Shown here: one piece after another, positions 57,611-64,000 of the stretch
How positions within the stretch are numbered: position 1 is the stretch's first letter
Layout: the number at the start of each line of letters is the position of its first letter
Source: Anodontia alba
Lineage: Eukaryota; Mollusca; Bivalvia; Lucinida; Lucinidae
Reading direction: 5' to 3'
Assembly (NCBI GenBank): GCA_964016985.1
Contig: OZ024823.1
Span: 65,120,514-65,184,513, forward strand
DNA: 64,000 bases
Notes under the pieces: generated by a model
Database searches by the model: none
What the model saw: the letters and a program-made list of their open reading frames with translations, nothing else
What the model was told of the DNA's origin: nothing
Program-made: the position numbers and the translations under genes

Positions 57611-57850
57611 CCATATTTACCATTTACCCTAAATATTGGGACACCTCAATTTCTTGCCCCCACCCCACCCCACCCCACTTTCCTAAAATTTGATCCTCCA
57701 TTTTTACTACATGCTGAAGTGTCTGAAAATAGCTGACAAACAGTGTAGACATTGATGAGATACCATGTTCTGCAGCATCTGATCACCAACTATACTGTTT
57801 GCTCAGACCAGTCTGTCCCAATTCTTAGGGTTATTATGGTATTATGGTAG
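57611..57850. mobile_element. MITE-like palindromic repeat (ATTTACCC ends), best copy
   Basis: Left end taccctaaatattgggacac, right end gtcccaattcttagggttat: clear inverted ends. Inner aacagtgtagacattgatga and actatactgtttgctcagac also pair. A CA-rich ccccaccccaccccacccc stretch lies at 57658-57677. Confidence 0.6.
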
Positions 57851-59831
57851 ACAGTGCATCTGCACAGTCTGATCAAGCCCTCCAGCAAAGAATCCATTTC
57901 TGCAATGCCTGATTAGGACCTTCTAAGTCTGTATACAGGTCAATGCAGATTGTAAAATAAAATTAATAACAAATAGAAGCTCAGGTCAAACTGTGTCACA
58001 TGACCTTTACTATTTGTTTATGTATTGACAGTCCTGTCTCAATAGGCAACTCAAACATTTCTTTTCAATAATAGCATACTCTCACATTTCTCGCCATACA
58101 AGGTGGAACATGGAAAAACTTAGTAATAAATATTGATAAACGCACACAAATTGTGATTACATTAGGTAAATGAACCATCACGTCTGTTAACAACATAGTT
58201 AAATAAGATTTAACAATTTGACTAAACATTATATATTAACAAATTATAATTCCCATTTAAAGGTATATATACTATATATAATATGATACAATAGCTATGC
58301 TTCATGATCTTGTTAACCTTTAACATGCTTCATTTAAATATTAGCAGACAGCATTAAAAAAAATGTTTTCTCCTTTATCTCAGAGAACAGGATTTGGAAT
58401 TTCATTTAAATTATCTCCTCTTGAGAGAGCTTTAGATGAAATGCCATGCCTTACTTTCTAAGAAAAACAAGACTTGTATGCTAATTTTGCCTTCAGCACA
58501 CTCAAGGTTAAAGTCTATACACTAATGAATGAAGTTCATTCCTATGAATTATCAAAGTGGAGAGAAAATCTATACGCACAACAATCACAGACAAGCAGCA
58601 TCTAGTGAACATGGACCTTCAAGCCTTGGCGAGCAGAGTTCACCCAAGATGGCCAATCAGCCTTTACAAACTAATTGCACAGTATTCTCCTATCGTCTGA
58701 GGTATCAGCAAAACTTTTCGGCTCCATCGGACTTTTGTAGACATGTAGGCCAATCTGGATTTACAATGACCTCCAAGGTGGGCAAATCCATCGTTGCTTG
58801 ACGCATTCAACATAATAATAAAAAAAAAACAATAAAAAAACAGCCATGGTGTATCTATGAAGAAGACCACTACAGATGTCAGCTAAAAAATGCTATAATA
58901 CGAATCAATTCACAATAACACAAGTTCTTCTCATGGTGACATCACATCCTCTTGACACTTGACTTCATGATATTGATGATAAATCAACATTATTCCCCTT
59001 GCAAAAGTACCAGTGTGACTGGCGAGATCCGAGGCTAGAATTCTCTCTATATATACATCAAACAGCAAACCACTGTCTATATCTAGAGCATGCAAGTGAA
59101 GTACGCGTGACAGCAATCCATGAAACATGCAGTGATCAGACCTCGAGTGCTATGCATTATCCAGGGCTCCAGATAACTGGAGTATTCAGATGAACATTAA
59201 AGCCACACCATCAGAAAAGGGGTCTTTGGGGCACAAGTGGATAGCAAAGATCTTGACTAGCCTATGCATCTGCATGGTGTGAACAGGGCCATCTGCTTCA
59301 TGAATCATCTGGTACTGTACAATTCATGTATGCTTACAAAAAGCAATGGTTCTGATTAGTCTGTTCAAATGTGCAGACTGACCTGTATGAACCTCTTTGT
59401 ATATGCTTTGAAGGCCCCTTTTCTCATGGCCTACTTCCATTTTTCTTTATCTCCATAAAAACCAATAGCTCTAGATTTTATTCCTCTGGCAAAAACAAAT
59501 GTGGTGTGAACAACATGTCTTTTGTGGAGGAAAAAATGTCATTTTTTTACTGAAAAGAAGCTCTTACCTAGAGCTATGAATTTTTAACATAAGCTCTGGA
59601 TCTCATGGTCCCAACAAGACAGGAGTTTTAATCAGATCCTAGACCAAATGTTTCTGAGGAGAAATAAGAAAAAATGTTATTATTTTTATTCTTAAAGTAA
59701 CAGCTTATCTGCAGACTTGAATTGAAACAGAAAACTTACAAGTTAAAAAACACAGATATATGAGGCGTTATATGTTAAACAAAGTCTTGGTGTACATGAA
59801 TACAGTTTTTAAAGCCTACTATTATAAAATC
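57851..59831. other. No second gene seen; includes the likely NOVA-like 3' UTR
   Basis: Directly downstream (minus strand) of the stop codon at 59832-59834. Short frames at 58529-58801 and 58999-59193 have no recognisable domain. NOVA-family mRNAs usually have long 3' UTRs, so part of this interval is probably transcribed; the end is not determined. Confidence 0.4.
59685..59690 (-). terminator. Possible polyadenylation signal
   Basis: TTTATT on the plus strand is AATAAA on the minus strand, about 140 nt after the NOVA-like stop codon. Other AT-rich hexamers follow, so the choice is weak. Confidence 0.25.
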
Positions 59832-61048
59832 CTAGCGTGGTTGTTGTGGTATCTGTGCCGCTTGCGCTACCTGCGCTTGTCTGGCACGTTTCAATTCCTC
59901 TTGTTGTATACGCTGTTGTATAAGATATTGTGCCTTTGTTATATTACTGGTAGATCCAGTAATGGTTACGATTCTATTCCGTGTACCTGGAGAGTATACA
60001 CCTTTTTTCGAGATCTGTATATTGGTTTGAGTATACTGCTGTAATTCCACAATCCCTTTTCCTCCAGGGCCTAATATAGCCCCTACTATTGTTTCCGGCA
60101 CTTCCAGTTCCTGTTTGGTGGTCAGGGATTTATCTTCTGTCGGACTATATATCCCTGGTCCTAATCCAAAAGAGTTCTGATTAACATTAATACTAGGTGA
60201 GCGGGCTTCCCCAACTTGGGCTGTTGTGTACCCAGGTGTGCTGGTATACCCAGGAGCACCAGTATATGAATCATTCAACATTGGGCTGCCGCCATACCGC
60301 TCCTGTTGCATACTAGGCGAAGAACTTCCAAAGAGACTAGAGTTTGCTGCTGTCGACCCAGAACTACCTAAACCAGATGACCCACTTCCTACTGGCCCAA
60401 AAAGACTACCTGGACCAGATGATGTTGGTGTGTTCATCATGTAACCCTGGGCACTGGAAGGGTTGGGGGTAGGGGTTGCACCACCGGCACTAAGCATCCC
60501 TTGTGGCGGTCCCATAGAGGATCCAAGTCCAGTCATTTGAGGATTCATTTGAGGGTTCATTTGAGGGTTCTGCTGAACATTTTGTTGAATATTCTGGGCC
60601 CCCACACCAAGCCCCATCCCCAATATTCCATAACTTGCCAATGTGTTCATTGCAGTGCTGATTTCGTCCGTTGCCTGGTCCGTATAACCACTATTTCTCA
60701 AAGTCATTCTTAAATTGTCTAGAGCCGCACTGCTCATGGCACCACCAGGCCCACCTAACATGCTATTTAAATTAAGATTGGCCATTCCACCACCAATAGT
60801 ATTGTTAAAAGCATTGCTAAATCCAAAGCCTATAGCACCACCAGCGAAATTGTTATTAACAGCAGTCATTTCTTGATTCGTGCTCTGCATGAAGTTAGTA
60901 TTAGCAAAAGGTGATCCTGTTGGATTAGCACTGGCCACTGGGCCTGTGTAGTCTGCATAGCTAATGTTGGGACAACTCCCACTCTGGGGATCTTCTACAA
61001 TCTTCTGCAGTATAAGGTCCACTGCTTTCTTGTTACATTCTAAATCAC
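59832..61048 (-). CDS. NOVA/pasilla-like KH RNA-binding protein, terminal coding exon
   Basis: Partial gene: the last exon, about 405 codons, ending with TAG at 59832-59834. It opens after an acceptor (ttgtctcatttcag on the minus strand, intron edge at 61049) and begins in the tail of KH2: GDLECNKKAVDLILQKIVED, then PQSGSC. The next stretch, NISYADYTGPVASANPTGSP, is a NOVA signature. A long Gly/Asn/Gln/Ser-rich linker follows, with the conserved NTLASYG and a small NPQM repeat (60534-60570). KH3 occupies about exon residues 315-381 (59907-60107): VPETIVGAILGPGGKGIVEL with a GPGG loop, then NIQISKKG and PGTRNRIVTITG. The protein ends RARQAQVAQAAQIPQQPR. NOVA proteins bind YCAY clusters in pre-mRNA and control splicing, in neurons in vertebrates; pasilla is the fly relative. 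KH1 and the rest of KH2 should lie to the right, beyond the window. The 48 open codons upstream of the acceptor are intron. Confidence 0.93.
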
Positions 61049-61062
61049 CTGAAATGAGACAA
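61035..61062 (-). other. Splice acceptor of the NOVA-like terminal exon
   Basis: On the minus strand, a pyrimidine-rich tract and AG (ttgtctcatttcag) precede gtgatttagaatgtaac. Homology to the KH2 tail starts exactly after the AG with a split glycine codon, so the donor exon should end with one G of that codon. Confidence 0.85.
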
Positions 61063-61482
61063 ATGTACAGGTCAGTCCTGTTACTATGCCCTGGTCGGGG
61101 TGCACAAATCCAAACCACGATATAGGCGAGGCGTGAAGTAGCTTCGGAGCTGACTGGTCCAACCTTATAAATAGTGAGATGCATGGGACACACGTATATA
61201 CATCATTTACTTTTAAAGGTGTCCTAAGGAATGGACAAAAGAAGAAGGGCCTGTCGTTTAGAATGTCCTAAAATACCTTTTTGTTGCATAAATCATTTGA
61301 CAAAATCGGGTAATATTACTGCGAGTGCAAATGACGCCACCATTTTAACTCCGACTAATCACGTGGCTATCAGGTATTTACAAGTCACATGTCCATTTAA
61401 GAAACGGAATTATTTTTATTTCCAGTTACAGAAAATGATTTTTCAAAGTGTTTTAAGGATTTCTAACTTCAAATAAAAATTA
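61049..61482. other. Probable intron of the NOVA-like gene
   Basis: Upstream (minus strand) of the terminal exon. The open frame continues for 48 codons but loses all similarity to NOVA, as expected of intron. No other exon seen before the window end. Confidence 0.6.
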
Positions 61483-64000
61483 AAACAAGAGGCCCACGGG
61501 CCACGGGTCGCTCACCTGAGTGACATAGCCACTGCAGATATGCAGATGTTATGCAACATTTTTCCAATCCTGTCATCACAACTAATGAAAAGATCATCAT
61601 TTAAGCAGTTCTTAATTTTGAAGAAGAATAATATGACATGACAGTCAATGGAGCATGATCATTTGAACAAACTCTCAATCACGTTTCAACAGTAGGAGCA
61701 ATGTGAAATTTGGTGGCAAATGGCTGAGTGGTTTCTGAAAAATCACATTTTATACATGTAAACAGCTCAAAGGCAGGGAAATATAATAAACATGAACAAG
61801 ATGGCAGCCATCTTGGATTTCCAATCAGAATGATTTTAGCTACTGTTGATCTACAAGTCACCTCGATACTTCCAATGAACTTTGAGTTAATTGCCCTTTT
61901 GGTTCAGGAGAAAAAGTTCAAAACAGATTTTCAAGATGGCTGCCATGGCCGCAATTTGGGATTTCCTATCGCAACGATTTGAGCTATTTTTTTTCTACAA
62001 GTCACCCCGATGCTTCCTACCAACTTTCGAGTAAATTGGCCTTTCAGTTCAGAAGAAGAAGGGAAAAATAGATTTTCAAGATGGTTGCCATCTTGGATTT
62101 CCGATTGGAACGATTTTAGCTATTTTTATATCTACAAGTCATCCCGATGCTTCCTACCAATTTTCAAATCAACTGGCCCTTTGGTTCAGGAAAATAAGAG
62201 AAAAAAAGAGTTTCAAGATGGCCGCCATGGCAGCCACCTTGGATTTCAATTCCAAACAATTTAAGCTATTTTAGACCTACAAGTCACCCCAATGCTTCCT
62301 ACCTAGTTTCTAGTCAAATGGCCTTTCAGTTCAGGAGAAGAAGCGAAAAATAGATTTTCAAGATGGCTGTCATGGCGCCATCTACGATTTCTGATAGGGA
62401 CAATTTTAGCTATTTTTGATCTACAGGTCACCCTGATGCTTCCTACCTAGTTTAAAGACTCGGTTCAGGAGAAGAAGTGAAAAATAGATTTTCAAGATGG
62501 CCGCTATGGCAGCCATCTTGGATTTCCAATCGAAACGATTTTAGCCATTTTTGATCCATAAGTCACCCCGATGCTTCCTACCATGTTTCAAGTCAATTGG
62601 CTTTTGGGTTTAGGAGAAGAAGCGAAAAAAGGATTTTCAAGATGGCCACCATAGCGGCCATCTTGGATTTCCGATCAGCACAATTTTAGCTATTTTTGAT
62701 CTACAAGTCACCCTGATGCTTCCTACAAAGTTTGGAGTCAATTGGCCTATCAGCTCAAGAGATGAAGTGAAAAATAGATTTTCAAGATGGCGGCCATGGA
62801 GGCCATCTTGGATTTCCGATCGGAACAATTTTTGCTATTTTTGATCTACAAGACAACCCCGATGCTTCCTACCAATTTTCGAGTCAATTGGCATTTGGGT
62901 TTAGGAGAGAAAGCGAAAAATAGATTTTCAAGATGGCCACCATGGCGGCCATTTCAGATTTACAATGGGCACAATTTTAGCTATTTTTGATCTACAAGTC
63001 ACACTGATGCTTCCTACCAAGTTTCGAGTCATCTGGCCTTTCGGTTCAGGAGAAGAGAAAAATAGATTTTCAAGATGGCTGCCATGGCGGCCATCTTGGA
63101 TTTCCGATCGGAACTATTTTACCTATTTTTGACCTACAAGGCACCCTGATGCTTCCTAGTAAGTTTTGAGTCAACTGACTTTTGGGTTTAGAAGAGAAAA
63201 ATAGATTTTCAAGATGGCTGCTATGGCGGCCATCTTGGATTTCCGATCAGAATTATTTTATCTATTTTTGACCTACAAGCCACCCTGATGCTTCCTACTA
63301 AGTTTCAAGTCAATTGACTTTTGGGTTTAGGAGAAAAAGCGAAAAATAGATTTTCAAGATGGCTGCCATGGTGGCCATCTTGGATTTACAATCCGCACGA
63401 TTTTAGCTATTTTAGATCTACAAGTCACCCCAATGCTTCCTACCAAGTTTCGAGTCAACTGGCCTTTCGGTTCAGAAGACGCGAAAAATAGATTTTCAAG
63501 ATGGCTGCCATGGTGGCCATCTTGGATTTCCGATCGGAATGATTTTAGCTATTTTTGATCTACAAGTCACCCCGATGTTTCCTACTAAGTTTGGAGTCAA
63601 TTGGCTTTTGGGTTTAGGAGAAGAAGCGAAAAATAGATTTTCAAGATGGCTGCCATGGTGGCCATCTTTGATTTCCGATCGGATAGATTTTAGCTATTTT
63701 TGATCTATAAGTCACCCCAATGCTTCCTACCAAGTTTGGAGTCTATTGGCTTTTGGGTTTAGGAGTAGAAGCGAAAAATAGCTTTCCAAAATGACCGCCA
63801 TGGCGGCCAGCTTGGATTTCTGATCGGAACGATTTTAGCTATTTTTGATCTACAAGTCAGCCCGATGCTTCCTACCAAGTATCGAGTCAATTGGCCCCAG
63901 GGTGTAGGAGGAGTAGGTTTTTAAAGTAATTGTTGACGCCGCACAACGAACGACGGACAATGACTGACAACAATAGCTCACCATGAGCACTTCGTGCTCA
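61483..64000 (+). mobile_element. HINE-like element, family A core, cut by the window end
   Basis: Head aaaacaagaggcccacgggc with tcgctcacctgagtgacata. The first 330 bp are closely similar to 8129-8470. At least 15 family A units follow at about 143-bp spacing (boxes near 61926, 62070, 62213, 62356, 62492, 62634, 62780, 62926, 63067, 63207, 63352, 63493, 63640). The tail has gccgcacaacgaacgacgga, caatagctcaccatgagcac and the hairpin GAGCAC-ttc-GTGCTC, which ends about 12 bp short of the usual terminus at base 64000. It lies in, and antisense to, the presumed NOVA-like intron. Confidence 0.8.

Noticed and set aside
61049..61193. Open codons upstream of the NOVA-like exon as its true start (ATG at 61191-61193)
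   Set aside because: Similarity to the NOVA family begins only after the splice acceptor; the ATG lies in intron.

Overview
The window looks like animal nuclear DNA, most likely from a bivalve mollusc. It is AT-rich, gene-poor and crowded with elements whose tandem-repeat cores lie between a short 5' palindrome and a 3' hairpin, a structure I associate with bivalve genomes and with Helentron-type non-autonomous elements (HINEs). The species cannot be fixed from sequence alone. Almost every long open frame lies inside a repeat. The only cellular gene I can support is the last coding exon of a NOVA/pasilla-type KH-domain RNA-binding protein, on the minus strand at 59832-61048.

Layout. 1-4 kb: short tandem repeats, a reversed HINE tail and unassigned DNA. 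4-11 kb: an old reversed family B element split by two younger HINEs (4039-7892, family A core; 8129-10445, family B core). 11-19.5 kb: tandem-core families B, C, D and E, with a decayed mariner (14271-15448) set exactly into a family C unit. 19.5-27 kb: quiet DNA with SINEs and MITE-like palindromes. 27.2-33.9 kb: family F HINEs, one with three tandem 5' heads, carrying two SINEs, an almost intact mariner (28797-30089) and a PIF/Harbinger-like MITE. 34.1-41.1 kb: a minus-strand DIRS-type retrotransposon with inverted terminal repeats, broken by two nested HINEs. 41-46.8 kb: quiet DNA with a SINE and MITEs. 46.8-49.3 kb: a third mariner broken by a tRNA-type SINE and an unidentified 943-bp insert. 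49.8-53.8 kb: more HINEs, one carrying a smaller hairpin element. 54.2-55.4 kb: a pogo/Tigger-like element. 56.7-57.9 kb: long foldbacks and a MITE. 59.8-61.0 kb: the NOVA-like exon. 61.5-64.0 kb: another family A HINE, lying in the intron upstream of that exon if the gene continues to the right.

The most interesting pattern is modularity. The HINE-like elements share a 5' palindrome, a GACGGACGGA-rich stretch and a 3' hairpin ending in GGTGAGCTAAAAA, but carry unrelated tandem cores. Several cores repeat a palindromic box containing the YY1-type core AAGATGGC facing its mirror image, every 140-160 bp in family A. Heads, cores and tails appear to be swapped between families. Insertion order can be read directly in many places because uninterrupted copies of the target lie elsewhere in the window.
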